Shown: positions 54,717 to 63,206 of the stretch, in pieces
Layout: each line of letters starts with the position of its first letter
Position numbering within the stretch: the first letter of the stretch is position 1
Origin: Thauera sp. JM12B12
Lineage (GTDB): Bacteria > Pseudomonadota > Gammaproteobacteria > Burkholderiales > Rhodocyclaceae
Direction: 5' to 3'
DNA: 64,000 nt
Assembly (NCBI RefSeq): GCF_039614725.1
Contig: NZ_CP154859.1
Location: 2,418,001-2,482,000 of the forward strand
The notes under the pieces: generated by a model
Told to the model about the DNA's origin: nothing
The model's database searches: none
Seen by the model: the letters and a program-made list of their open reading frames with translations, nothing else
Translations under genes and position numbers: made by a program

Positions 54717-55895
54717 TCACGTCCGCACCAAGGCCAGCGGAACCAGCATCTCGTCCGCGCTCAGGCCGCCATGGACCCCGATCATTTCATGCGCAACCTC
54801 ACCCTCGACGTGATCGACGATCGTCCATCCTGGTTCCATCAGCAGCACATGGCTGCCCACCCGTTCGGCGAGGCGCGCATGCGGCCGCCCCGGGCCAAGC
54901 AGACCTGAACCGAGAAACGCGTCGCCCGGAACGAGCGCGGCCTTGCCGGGAAGGTGCTCGCGCGCCCAGGCCTCGAACTCGCACTTCGCACCTTCGCGTA
55001 CCCGGCAGAATGCCAGCCTTCTTTCGCCGAACAACGGCGCGGCGAGCATCGCCGCGACCTCGCCGTCTGACGGCAGGTCAATGCAGCGCTCAGGACTCGA
55101 ATCCGTAAAACCGTGATCGGCCGTCACCATCAGGCGCACGTCGCGCCCCGCCAGGGCGTGCTGCAGCCGACGGAAGAGATCATCGACGCGCGAGAAACAG
55201 CGCAGCGCCTCGGCCGAACGGCTGCCATGGAGATGGCTGAGGGCGTCGAAGACCGGGTAGTAGGCGTGAATGAGCCCCCCGCTGGTCCTGAGCGCATCGG
55301 CCATCGCAAGGATGGCGGCACCGAAATCCTCCAGCCCCATGTAGGGCTCGATATGGGCGCCGCGGGCATGATGCAGGCTGAAGCGCGAGAAGGCGATATC
55401 GGCGGGCGATACCAGATTCACCGGGCGACACGCGTGGTGAAACATCGGCGCAACCGGATACAGGCGCGGCAGCAGGCGAAAGGCCTCGACCGGCGGTCCG
55501 CCCCGCTGCGTGAGCGGCAGCGGGGCGATCACCCCGCCGAAGCGCCGGTCGTGGATGAACCAGCCGTTGAGACCGTGCGATGCCGGAGCCACTCCGGTCA
55601 ACAACGTGGTCACTGCGCTCGCCGTCGTGCTCGGACACACCGACGTCAAAGTAGCCCTGCGCGCCGCCTCGAGCGCGGAGCCCCTCCCTGCCGTGCGCAG
55701 GAAACGATCGCCGAGGCCATCGATCACGAGCAGGACGACCAGCGCCCGTTCACCGTCTGCGATCTCGCCTGCCGCCCAGCCGGCTTCGGGCGAGTGGAGC
55801 CAGTGCCGCAGACTCGCGGCGAGCCCGAACAGCCCCCCCTCGCCGTAGTCCGGCAGGATGGCGTCAGCAGGCAGGGGAAACTGGATGTCGAGCAT
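54717..55895 (-). CDS. Alkaline-phosphatase-superfamily protein (type I phosphodiesterase/nucleotide pyrophosphatase family)
   Basis: A 392-residue protein from ATG 55895 (MLDIQFPLPADAILPDYGEGG). It has the metal/nucleophile segment VVLLVIDGLGDRFL, a Thr nucleophile in TSVCPSTTASAVTTLLTGVAPASHGLNGW, and the metal His/Asp in GRDVRLMVTADHGFTDSS. It has no signal peptide, so it is probably cytoplasmic. It may hydrolyse a phosphodiester, but the substrate is unknown. Confidence 0.86.
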   Translation of the reverse strand: MLDIQFPLPADAILPDYGEGGLFGLAASLRHWLHSPEAGWAAGEIADGERALVVLLVIDGLGDRFLRTAGRGSALEAARRATLTSVCPSTTASAVTTLLTGVAPASHGLNGWFIHDRRFGGVIAPLPLTQRGGPPVEAFRLLPRLYPVAPMFHHACRPVNLVSPADIAFSRFSLHHARGAHIEPYMGLEDFGAAILAMADALRTSGGLIHAYYPVFDALSHLHGSRSAEALRCFSRVDDLFRRLQHALAGRDVRLMVTADHGFTDSSPERCIDLPSDGEVAAMLAAPLFGERRLAFCRVREGAKCEFEAWAREHLPGKAALVPGDAFLGSGLLGPGRPHARLAERVGSHVLLMEPGWTIVDHVEGEVAHEMIGVHGGLSADEMLVPLALVRT

Positions 55896-55960
55896 GGCGG
55901 CGCAAGCGTGGGCCGGCGTGCGCCCGTGACGCAACGCATCAACGCCCGGGCGCATCAGAC

Positions 55961-55996
55961 AAAAAAGCCGGATGAGCACATTGTACTCATCCGGCT
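55961..55996 (-). terminator. Intrinsic terminator of the tRNA-Gly/Cys/Gly unit
   Basis: An 11-bp perfect stem (AGCCGGATGAG at 55966-55976 with its complement at 55986-55996) is followed on the minus strand by TTTTTT (55961-55966 read in reverse). It lies just past the last tRNA-Gly. Confidence 0.9.
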
Positions 55997-56004
55997 GCTT
56001 GTTC

Positions 56005-56080
56005 TGGAGCGGGAAACGAGTCTCGAACTCGCGACCTCAACCTTGGCAAGGTTGCGCTCTACCAACTGAGCTATTCCCGC
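56005..56080 (-). tRNA. tRNA-Gly (GCC), copy 2
   Basis: A 76-nt tRNA read leftward: GCGGGAA acceptor arm, anticodon loop TTGCCAA (GCC), T-loop GTTCGAG, discriminator T and encoded CCA at 56005-56007. Identical to the copy at 56297. Confidence 0.97.
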
Positions 56081-56149
56081 TTTGCCGACAGGGCGCGAAC
56101 TATATCAAGTTCCCTACCCTGCCGCAATACTGCAAAACCACTTTACTGC

Positions 56150-56223
56150 TGGAGGCGCGACTCGGAATCGAACCGGGGTACACGGCTTTGCAGGCCGCTG
56201 CATAACCACTCTGCCATCGCGCC
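56150..56223 (-). tRNA. tRNA-Cys (GCA)
   Basis: A 74-nt tRNA read leftward: GGCGCGA acceptor arm, anticodon loop CCTGCAAA region giving GCA, T-loop GGTTCGATTCC, and encoded CCA (56150-56152). It lies between the two tRNA-Gly genes. Confidence 0.97.
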
Positions 56224-56296
56224 ACGACCTTTTCGGCCGGTTGCTCCGCGCTGCTGGAGCCTCCGGATCGGGCTGACGCCCGATCGTCGAATTCTT

Positions 56297-56372
56297 TGGA
56301 GCGGGAAACGAGTCTCGAACTCGCGACCTCAACCTTGGCAAGGTTGCGCTCTACCAACTGAGCTATTCCCGC
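56297..56372 (-). tRNA. tRNA-Gly (GCC), copy 1
   Basis: A 76-nt tRNA read leftward, identical to the copy at 56005-56080, with encoded CCA at 56297-56299. It is the first of the three tRNAs. The pgsA stop is 161 bp upstream, so the tRNAs may be processed from the pgsA transcript or have their own promoter. Confidence 0.97.
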
Positions 56373-56533
56373 TCGGGAAAGACCGCCATTATAGGCAAAA
56401 TTTTCTGATCGTCAACCTCTTTTGAGGCCATGCAAGGCAGCGGATCGCCGCGTGAGAACACTTGACCGGGACCGGTTCGGCGGCCGTTGCCACCACCGTT
56501 CGCCTTCCTGCCGGGCGCGGTGCGCCGCGAACC

Positions 56534-57109
56534 CTATTGCCCGAGCTTTCCCTGCAGCAAGGGCATGGCCCGGTGCAGGTAATAGCCCATCGACCACAGG
56601 GTCAGTGCCGCGGCGACATAGATCAGGATGTTGCCGAACATGCGCATGTCGACACCGTAGATCGGCGCGTTGAAGAGCAGCATCGGGATCGCAACCATCT
56701 GCGCCGCCGTCTTGAGCTTGCCGACGTAGGCCACTGCCACGCTCGCCGACTGCCCGACGCGCGCCATCCATTCACGGAGCGCGGAGATCGTGATCTCGCG
56801 CCCGATGATGACCACCGCGATCAGCGCGTCCACACGCGACAGCTGGACGAGGAGGATCAGCGCCGCCGCCACCATCAGCTTGTCGGCAACCGGATCCAGG
56901 AACGCGCCGAAAGCGGAGGTCTGGCCGAGCGCGCGCGCAAGGTAGCCGTCGAACCAGTCGGTGACGGCAGCCACGACGAAGATGAGCGTGGCGACGAGGT
57001 TCTTCGTCTGCGCCCCCATCAGCGCCTCAGGCAGGTAGAACATGCCGACGAAGATCGGGATCAGGACGATGCGCGCCCAGGTCAGCGCATTCGGAATATT
57101 GAGCGGCAT
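56534..57109 (-). CDS. pgsA: CDP-diacylglycerol--glycerol-3-phosphate 3-phosphatidyltransferase
   Basis: A 191-residue membrane enzyme starting MPLNIPNALTWARIVLIPIFVG. The CDP-alcohol phosphotransferase motif DWFDGYLARALGQTSAFGAFLDPVADK (about 51-77) has all conserved Asp residues, and four or five membrane helices follow. It makes phosphatidylglycerol phosphate. It precedes the tRNA-Gly/Cys/Gly unit on the same strand, a conserved order in many proteobacteria. Confidence 0.95.
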   Translation of the reverse strand: MPLNIPNALTWARIVLIPIFVGMFYLPEALMGAQTKNLVATLIFVVAAVTDWFDGYLARALGQTSAFGAFLDPVADKLMVAAALILLVQLSRVDALIAVVIIGREITISALREWMARVGQSASVAVAYVGKLKTAAQMVAIPMLLFNAPIYGVDMRMFGNILIYVAAALTLWSMGYYLHRAMPLLQGKLGQ

Positions 57110-57278
57110 GCCTCGGCGCAACTCGCGTGATTCAGGAAGCGCCGAGTATATCTCAGTGGCGGGTCCGCTCGGCTCGCGGGGGCCGTGCACACAGCCCCCC
57201 TGGCAGTCTGTAACATCACGCATGCAATTCCACCCGCGCCGCGCACCCCCACTGCATTTTTCGCCAAGCCCTCCCGTG

Positions 57279-58934
57279 ATGCACGACCTCCTGCAATCGT
57301 CCGCCTGGCCTGCGCTTAAGGCCCGGCGCGACGCCCTCCTCGGCACCGACCTGCGCACCCTGTTCCGTACCGACCCCGAGCGAGCCCGCCGCATGCAGGC
57401 GAGTGCCTGCGGCATCACCCTCGACTACTCCAAGAACCTGCTGTGCGCCGAGTCGCTGGCATTGCTGTTGAGGCTGGCGGCCGAGGCGGATCTGCCCGCG
57501 CGCACCGCCGCCCTGTTCGCCGGCGCGCACCTGAACGCCACCGAGGACCGCGCCGTGTTGCACATGGCCCTGCGCGCTCCGCCGGGACGCGAATGGATGG
57601 TCGATGGGGTGGACATCGCCGCCGAGGTGCACGCGGTGCGCCGGCGCATGCGCGCATTCGCCGAGCGCTTGCGGGACGGGACCTGGCTCGGTCATGGCGG
57701 CAATCCGATCACCGACGTGGTCAATATCGGCATCGGCGGCTCGGACCTCGGGCCGGCCATGGTGTGCGAGGCGCTGCGCGACCAGGCCCACCCACGGCTG
57801 CGCATGCATTTCGTCTCCAACGTCGATGGCGTCCAGATTGGAGACGTGCTGCGCGGCTGTCGCCCCGAGACCACGCTCTTCATCGTCGCATCGAAGACCT
57901 TCACCACCCAGGAAACGCTGGCGAACGCCCGCGCCGCGCGCGCATGGCTGATCCACCATGCGGGGTCGGCGGAGGCGGTCGCGCGCCACTTCGTGGCGGT
58001 ATCGACCAGTGCCGCCGCGGTCGCGGCCTTCGGCATCGATCCCGCCAACATGTTCGGCTTCTGGGACTGGGTCGGCGGACGCTTTTCGCTGTGGAGCGCA
58101 ATCGGCCTGCCCATCATGGTCGCAATCGGACCGGAGCGTTTCGACGCTCTGCTCGCCGGCGCGCATGCGATGGACGAGCACTTCCGCAGCGCACCGCTGG
58201 CGGCCAACCTGCCCGTGCTGATGGCGCTGTGCGGTATCTGGAACGTCAACTTCCTCGAGTTGCCGAGCCAACTCATCGCACCCTACCACCAGCGCCTGCA
58301 CCGTCTCCCGGCCTACCTCCAGCAGCTCGACATGGAGTCCAATGGCAAGTCCGTGCGCCTCGACGGCAGCGCGGTACCCTGCCCCACGAGCCCGATCCTG
58401 TGGGGCGAGCAAGGCATCAACGGCCAGCATGCATACTTCCAGCTCCTCCACCAGGGGACGCAGAAAGTCGCCGTGGACTTCATCGGCGTGCTCGAACCCG
58501 GGCGAGCGGATGAAGGCCTGCACCGCATCGCCTTCGCCAACCTCGTAGCCCAGGCCGAAGCCCTGATGCGCGGCCGCACGGCTGCCGAAGCCGAAGGCGA
58601 GATGCGGGCAGCCGGCCTGCCCGAGGAGCGTATCCGGGAACTGCTTCCCCATCGCGTGTTCGGCGGCAACCGGCCGAGCAACGTGCTGCTGCTCGAGCGC
58701 CTCGACCCCCGCACGCTCGGCGCGCTGATCGCCGCCTATGAGCACCGCACCTTCGTGCAGGGCGCGATCTGGGGTGTCAACAGCTTCGACCAATGGGGCG
58801 TGGAGCTCGGCAAGCAGCTCGCCGCACGCGTGCTCGACGAGCTCGATCCGGCCACCCCTGCGGTGGCTTCGGAGGCGCACGACGGCAGCACCCGCGGCCT
58901 GATCGAACGTTATCGCGCGCAGCTCGCCTGCTGA
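57279..58934 (+). CDS. pgi: Glucose-6-phosphate isomerase
   Basis: A 551-residue Pgi starting MHDLLQSSAWPALKARRDALLG. Signatures are NIGIGGSDLGPAMV, SKTFTTQETLANA, DWVGGRFSLWSAIGLPI, QLDMESNGKSV and SFDQWGVELGKQLA. It interconverts glucose 6-phosphate and fructose 6-phosphate. In-frame starts upstream (57222, 57276) would add untypical residues. Confidence 0.95.
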   Translation: MHDLLQSSAWPALKARRDALLGTDLRTLFRTDPERARRMQASACGITLDYSKNLLCAESLALLLRLAAEADLPARTAALFAGAHLNATEDRAVLHMALRAPPGREWMVDGVDIAAEVHAVRRRMRAFAERLRDGTWLGHGGNPITDVVNIGIGGSDLGPAMVCEALRDQAHPRLRMHFVSNVDGVQIGDVLRGCRPETTLFIVASKTFTTQETLANARAARAWLIHHAGSAEAVARHFVAVSTSAAAVAAFGIDPANMFGFWDWVGGRFSLWSAIGLPIMVAIGPERFDALLAGAHAMDEHFRSAPLAANLPVLMALCGIWNVNFLELPSQLIAPYHQRLHRLPAYLQQLDMESNGKSVRLDGSAVPCPTSPILWGEQGINGQHAYFQLLHQGTQKVAVDFIGVLEPGRADEGLHRIAFANLVAQAEALMRGRTAAEAEGEMRAAGLPEERIRELLPHRVFGGNRPSNVLLLERLDPRTLGALIAAYEHRTFVQGAIWGVNSFDQWGVELGKQLAARVLDELDPATPAVASEAHDGSTRGLIERYRAQLAC

Positions 58935-58994
58935 GCTTTCACGCTGGCCCCGCGAGCGGGACACGCACCAGCGCCGCCAGCATTCCGAGTTTCT

Positions 58995-59029
58995 CTGCCA
59001 TCCTGACCGCGCTGGCAGCCTGCTGGCAG
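58995..59029 (+). promoter_or_regulatory. Candidate enhancer (UAS) of the MBL-fold gene's sigma-54 promoter
   Basis: CTGCCA (58995-59000) and TGGCAG (59013-59018) form an inverted repeat, and a second TGGCAG follows 11 bp on (59024-59029). They lie 95-125 bp before the predicted start of transcription, the normal distance for sigma-54 enhancers. The same half-sites occur at 63868-63903. Confidence 0.38.
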
Positions 59030-59095
59030 CGCCTGGCGCCGCAGTGGCCGCCCACAGGGTGCGCCGTCAGGCGTGCCGCTGCCCGAGATCAGCAT

Positions 59096-59111
59096 TGGCA
59101 CGCTTCTTGTC
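59096..59111 (+). promoter_or_regulatory. Sigma-54-like promoter upstream of the MBL-fold gene
   Basis: TGGCACGCTTCTTGTC matches the -24/-12 consensus TGGCACG-N4-TTGCW at all key positions except the -12 GC, which is GT. It lies 62 bp before the ATG and points at the gene. Confidence 0.58.
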
Positions 59112-59172
59112 TGCGTCTGACCTCGGACGCGGCGAGCTGAGCCCGCGCGGACGATCGCAACCGAGGCCTGCC

Positions 59173-59835
59173 ATGTATTTCCATCCGCTCCATAGCGCCG
59201 ACTCGAGCCAGATCGGCTACCTGCTCGCCGACCTCGATGAACAGGAGGCGGTCGTCATCGATCCGCCACCGCGCGAGACCGAACTCGTCCTCGCCCTGCT
59301 CACCGAACGCAGCCTGCGCCTGTGCCATGTGCTGCGCACGCACGTACATCTCGTCGATGCTGCGGACTGCAGCCCGCTGTGTGACCGCAGCAGCGCGCAG
59401 CTCGTGGTCGGCGAAGCGGCCGCCCTGCCAAGCGGATGCCAGGCCGACGTGCTGCGCGCTGCGCACGGCACCCGGCTCGTCTTCGGCAACGAGGTGGTGC
59501 GCGTGCTGAGCACACCGGGCCATACGCCGGGCTGCCTCAGCTATCTCTGGCGCGACCGCCTGTTCTGCGGCGACGCTTTCGACGTCGGCAGCTGCAGCGC
59601 GGGTGACGGCGAGGCCGACCCCGGCATGCTGTTCGACACGCTCACGCGACGCCTCTTCACCTTGCCCGAGCAAACGCTCGTATTTCCGGCACACCCGCTC
59701 CACGGACGCCATGTGGCCACGCTCGGCGAACTGCGCGCGCGTTACGCACCGCGCCTGAAGCACAGCCGGGACGGATTCATCAGCGACGTGATCCAGCGCC
59801 GCGAGCGCCTGCCCGGCCGCGGGCTCAGGGCTTGA
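59173..59835 (+). CDS. Metallo-beta-lactamase-fold protein (persulfide-dioxygenase-like)
   Basis: A 220-residue protein from ATG 59173 (MYFHPLHSADSSQIGYLLAD). It resembles the ETHE1/persulfide dioxygenase group. The ligands of the mononuclear iron site are kept: H57 in RTHVHLVD, H117 in TPGHTPGCL and D134 in CGDAFDVG, with a late His in VFPAHPLHG. The usual THxHxDH motif is altered: D and the last H are V61 and D62. Sulfur dioxygenase activity is possible but unproven. A sigma-54-like promoter precedes it. Confidence 0.8.
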   Translation: MYFHPLHSADSSQIGYLLADLDEQEAVVIDPPPRETELVLALLTERSLRLCHVLRTHVHLVDAADCSPLCDRSSAQLVVGEAAALPSGCQADVLRAAHGTRLVFGNEVVRVLSTPGHTPGCLSYLWRDRLFCGDAFDVGSCSAGDGEADPGMLFDTLTRRLFTLPEQTLVFPAHPLHGRHVATLGELRARYAPRLKHSRDGFISDVIQRRERLPGRGLRA

Positions 59836-60295
59836 GGGGCTCCCACCCTGGATGGTCGTACTCTCGACCGTAGTAATTGAGCGTCTCGACCACGCGCATC
59901 AGGCCGAGACGCTTGCCCGGCACGCGTGGCGCGCTGCGCATGAGGCCGGCGCCATCGCCGATGTCGCCAAGCATCCATTGCAGGTGACGGCCCGCCTTGC
60001 TGTGAAAGTCGCGCCCCGCGGCAAGCGCCGAAAGCTGGCGCTCGATCTCGGTGGCAAGCGCCACGTAGCCCGCCTCGTCGAGCGGTTCTGCGGCATCGCC
60101 CGCGAGACGGGCTGCGACGGTCTCACGCAACGTGGCCATCGCGTCACGCAGGCTTTCGTCGGTGGGGCGCGGCTTTTCGTCACCGGGTGCCTGCAGCCTG
60201 GGTTGCGGGGCGCCTCCTTCGGCGGCGAGCGCGGGCACGGGCCCGGCGAGCGCAGCGGCCAAGGCGAGCGCGGCGAGGGGGACAGTCGATCGCAT
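59825..60295 (-). CDS. Exported protein of unknown function
   Basis: I do not recognise this 156-residue protein. A signal peptide (MRSTVPLAALALAAALAGPVPALA, cleavage after ALA) leads a mature helical protein with the features GYVALATEIERQLSAL, DFHSKAGRHLQWMLGDIGDGAGLMRS and a C-terminus LNYYGREYDHPGWEPLKP. It has no Cys and is probably soluble in the periplasm. The conserved HSKAGRHLQWMLGDI block could be a ligand site. It overlaps the MBL-fold gene by 11 bp, tail to tail. Confidence 0.72.
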   Translation of the reverse strand: MRSTVPLAALALAAALAGPVPALAAEGGAPQPRLQAPGDEKPRPTDESLRDAMATLRETVAARLAGDAAEPLDEAGYVALATEIERQLSALAAGRDFHSKAGRHLQWMLGDIGDGAGLMRSAPRVPGKRLGLMRVVETLNYYGREYDHPGWEPLKP

Positions 60296-60364
60296 GCTTT
60301 GCTCCGGATGAGGATCGGACCGGCGGATGCTACCCGTCTGCCCCGCAGAAAGGCTTGAACTGAA

Positions 60365-62986
60365 TCAAGCCGCGTCATCTCCCGCACCCGCTGCATCATC
60401 TCCCGCGCCCGCAATCGTCACCGCCAGCCGCTGCCCCGCGGCATCGGCATAGAGCGTGAGCACGCCCCGCGCGGGATCGGCGACGTGAACCACGTCTGCC
60501 CATTCGGCATCGCCCGGGAGGAGCTCGCCCAGGCGGTTCGGCCAGCGCAGGATGGCGTCTTCATCGATCTCGTTGCCGGCCAACCTGGGAAAGAGGGCGA
60601 AGTAGAGCAGATCGGCCTCGATCAGCTCGTTGAGGAAATGCGTGCCGAGGGAAACGTCCGGGACCAATGTGTCGTGCATCGCGACGATCTCGCACAGCGC
60701 CGCCACGTGGTTGATCTCGGAGAACAGCACCGGAATGCCGAGGAACGGATCCTTGGATCCCCAACGCCCGGGGCCGAGCATCAGCACGCAGCGCCCCCCG
60801 GCGAGCGCATTGAGGCGCCCGAGGACCCGCGTTACCGCGAGCCGGCGCGCCTGATTGAGCGCGCCATAGGCCGCCGGTCGAACATATACGACGCGTTCGG
60901 GCCGGATCACGCGCCCCGGCCCGATCACCGCACCGCGCGCGCTGAGCAGCCTCGTCGCATCCGCCGGCGGCACGACTTCGGCCACCCCCTCGACGCTGCG
61001 CACCTGCATCGGCCGGCACTGCAGCAGGTTGATGCGATAGCCACCGTCCGGCACGAAGTTGAGCGCAAACTCGATCTCGACCGCATGCGCATAGGCGTCG
61101 TGCAGGCGGGCGAGCAGGAGGCGCAGGTCGGCTACGAAGTCCGTGCGCGCGATCAGTCCGTCGAAGGTGAGGAAGGCGGGACGGTCCGGACCTTCCCGCG
61201 TGGTAAACAGCGCCTCGGGAAAATCCGCCTGGCCGCGCACCAGCTCCGCGAAGGGGCCGGTGACCACCTCGTTGCGCGTGAGATCGAGCGTATCCATGCG
61301 GCGCTGGGCGTGGCGGGCGATCGCGCCGAAGTTCGTCTCGGGTCGCAACTCCGGCGCGTTGAGCGCGATGAGCCGGGTGTAATCGTCGTCGGCGCGGTCC
61401 ACCGCCCGCGTACCGAGACCCGCCACCAGGCGCACGACGCCGGCCCTCATGTCGATGCGCGGATTCCACGGATAGGGATTGACCGAGAGCCCCACGCCGG
61501 CCGCGTGCGGGTGGAAATAGCGCCCGCCCGCGGTACCCGACACGCGCATGATCAACAGCGCCATCTGCTCGTGCTCGTCGAGCAGGCCGCGTCGCTGGCG
61601 GTAGCGCAGCGCCTGCTCCGAGAGCGTGCTCGCATAGACCTGGCGCACCGCATCGAGCAGGTCGGCGAGCCGCTTCTCGCGCGGGCCCTGGTTCACGCAG
61701 AACACGCTGTCGTACTGCCCGGCGAAGGCATTGCCATAGCGGTCTTCGAGCCGGGAACTGGAGCGCACGATGAAGGGCCATTCGCCGAAGTAGTCGAGCA
61801 TGGCCTCGAACTGGCGCACCGTCGAATCGGGGAAGCTACCGCGCAGGATGCGCGCGCGCGCGCCATCGTCCCCGTCCAGCCCCTGCAGGAAGCCCGCCGG
61901 ATCGCGCTGACGCCGCCGGATCCACCACAACCCGTTGCGCACAAAGAAGGTGTCGAACACCTCGCTGCCGACATAGAAGGAGTCGTGCGCCTCGAGCCGA
62001 GCATGCAGCCCGGACGCATCGCGGCGCAGGACCGCGCGCGCCACCAGCATGCCCGCCGCCTTGCCACCGATGGTACCGATGCCGATCATGCGCGCCCGCA
62101 CTTCGAGCAGATCGTCGAGCGTGAGGTAGCGCTCGAGCAGACGCTGGAGACCGGCCTCCTCCGGAAACAGCAGGCGGGCCAAGCGGGCGAACCAGCTGGC
62201 CTCGGCGGCCGTGTCGGGCGCCCCGGCCCGACGCAGGGCGGACACCGTGCGCGCTGCGTCGAAGAGCTGCTGCCAGTGACTGCGGATCTGCTCGTCCTCG
62301 AGCCCGGGCCAGCCCGAGCCCGCCAGGATCTCGGCCACCGTGCCGCTGTCGGCCACCGGGCGGAAGCGGTCGCCCGCCTCCCAGGCGTGGATCAGGTTCA
62401 TGGCCGCGGCCGACCGGTGCTGCACCTTTATCGGCTTGACGTAGAGCCGGTCACGGCAGCGGAACACGTCCAGCAGGTACTGCGTGGTCTCGGTGATCAT
62501 GTCCATCCCGGCGTGCGCATGCCGGTTCCGCAACACACCGAAGTAGGTCACCGTATCCAGATCGAAGAGCCGCGGGCAGGTCAGGCGAAAGAAGTTGCCG
62601 AGCATGCGGTCGGACTGCCAGGCGTCGGCCAACTCGGACAGGCAGTCGAACACGTAGAGCGCCTGCGGGCCTGCGGCCTCGATGACCGAGTGCACCTGAT
62701 CCACGAAGGCGTCGAAACCATCCTCCGGGCGGGGGCGGTGGATCTCGGCCCCGCCGTCCTCGGGGAGCAGCGTCGCATGGCTGGCGAAGCGGAAGTAGAT
62801 CAGCCGGTCGCCGCGCGCCAGCGCCGCGGCTGCATACGGACGCACCAGCGCGCCATAGTCGGCGAGCGACTGGATCTGCCAGACGATGTTGTCGCCCGGC
62901 GCGACGCCGGAGAGCACGGCGTCGAGTCCTGGCAGGCCGGTGGTGGGCGCGAAGCCGCGCGCGCGGGGGATGGGCGTCGGGTTCAT
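60365..62986 (-). CDS. Large PEP/pyruvate-binding (PPDK N-terminal) protein with KaiC-like N-terminus
   Basis: An 873-residue protein. Residues about 15-270 look like a RecA/KaiC domain (GLPGLDAVLSGVAPGDNIVW, IYFRFASH, ALYVFDCLSELADAW), but the P-loop GxxGxGKT is absent. About 300-700 is the PPDK N-terminal ATP-grasp domain (GTIGGKAAGM, FIVRSSSRLEDRYGNAFAGQYDSVF, EFALNFVPDGGYRINLLQCRPMQ). A C-terminal module has LGPGRWGSKDPFLGIPVLFSEI. The PPDK phospho-His and PEP domains are missing. It ends in an imperfect GAGDDAA repeat. The biochemical role is unknown. Confidence 0.85.
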   Translation of the reverse strand: MNPTPIPRARGFAPTTGLPGLDAVLSGVAPGDNIVWQIQSLADYGALVRPYAAAALARGDRLIYFRFASHATLLPEDGGAEIHRPRPEDGFDAFVDQVHSVIEAAGPQALYVFDCLSELADAWQSDRMLGNFFRLTCPRLFDLDTVTYFGVLRNRHAHAGMDMITETTQYLLDVFRCRDRLYVKPIKVQHRSAAAMNLIHAWEAGDRFRPVADSGTVAEILAGSGWPGLEDEQIRSHWQQLFDAARTVSALRRAGAPDTAAEASWFARLARLLFPEEAGLQRLLERYLTLDDLLEVRARMIGIGTIGGKAAGMLVARAVLRRDASGLHARLEAHDSFYVGSEVFDTFFVRNGLWWIRRRQRDPAGFLQGLDGDDGARARILRGSFPDSTVRQFEAMLDYFGEWPFIVRSSSRLEDRYGNAFAGQYDSVFCVNQGPREKRLADLLDAVRQVYASTLSEQALRYRQRRGLLDEHEQMALLIMRVSGTAGGRYFHPHAAGVGLSVNPYPWNPRIDMRAGVVRLVAGLGTRAVDRADDDYTRLIALNAPELRPETNFGAIARHAQRRMDTLDLTRNEVVTGPFAELVRGQADFPEALFTTREGPDRPAFLTFDGLIARTDFVADLRLLLARLHDAYAHAVEIEFALNFVPDGGYRINLLQCRPMQVRSVEGVAEVVPPADATRLLSARGAVIGPGRVIRPERVVYVRPAAYGALNQARRLAVTRVLGRLNALAGGRCVLMLGPGRWGSKDPFLGIPVLFSEINHVAALCEIVAMHDTLVPDVSLGTHFLNELIEADLLYFALFPRLAGNEIDEDAILRWPNRLGELLPGDAEWADVVHVADPARGVLTLYADAAGQRLAVTIAGAGDDAAGAGDDAA

Positions 62987-63206
62987 CCTGCAACCCTAGC
63001 GCGGCCTGCGCTGCTTGAACAGCAGCCCGGGCCGCAGCCGGCAACGAGCGCCGCAAGGCGGGAACTTTTTGGGCGGCAGCGAACCCTTAGGATCGCGCGT
63101 TCGCCGGGCGAGCATTCGCGGCACGCCGTTTGCTTCTCCAGCGTGCGCATGCCGGCAGCCGCCCTTCGCCCAGCCCAGTCGACCTTCCAGCAAACAGACC
63201 AAGATC

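Noticed and set aside
56005..56372. tRNA cluster as an integration site of a mobile element
   Set aside because: Both tRNA-Gly genes are complete and identical, with no integrase, no partial tRNA repeat and housekeeping genes on both sides.
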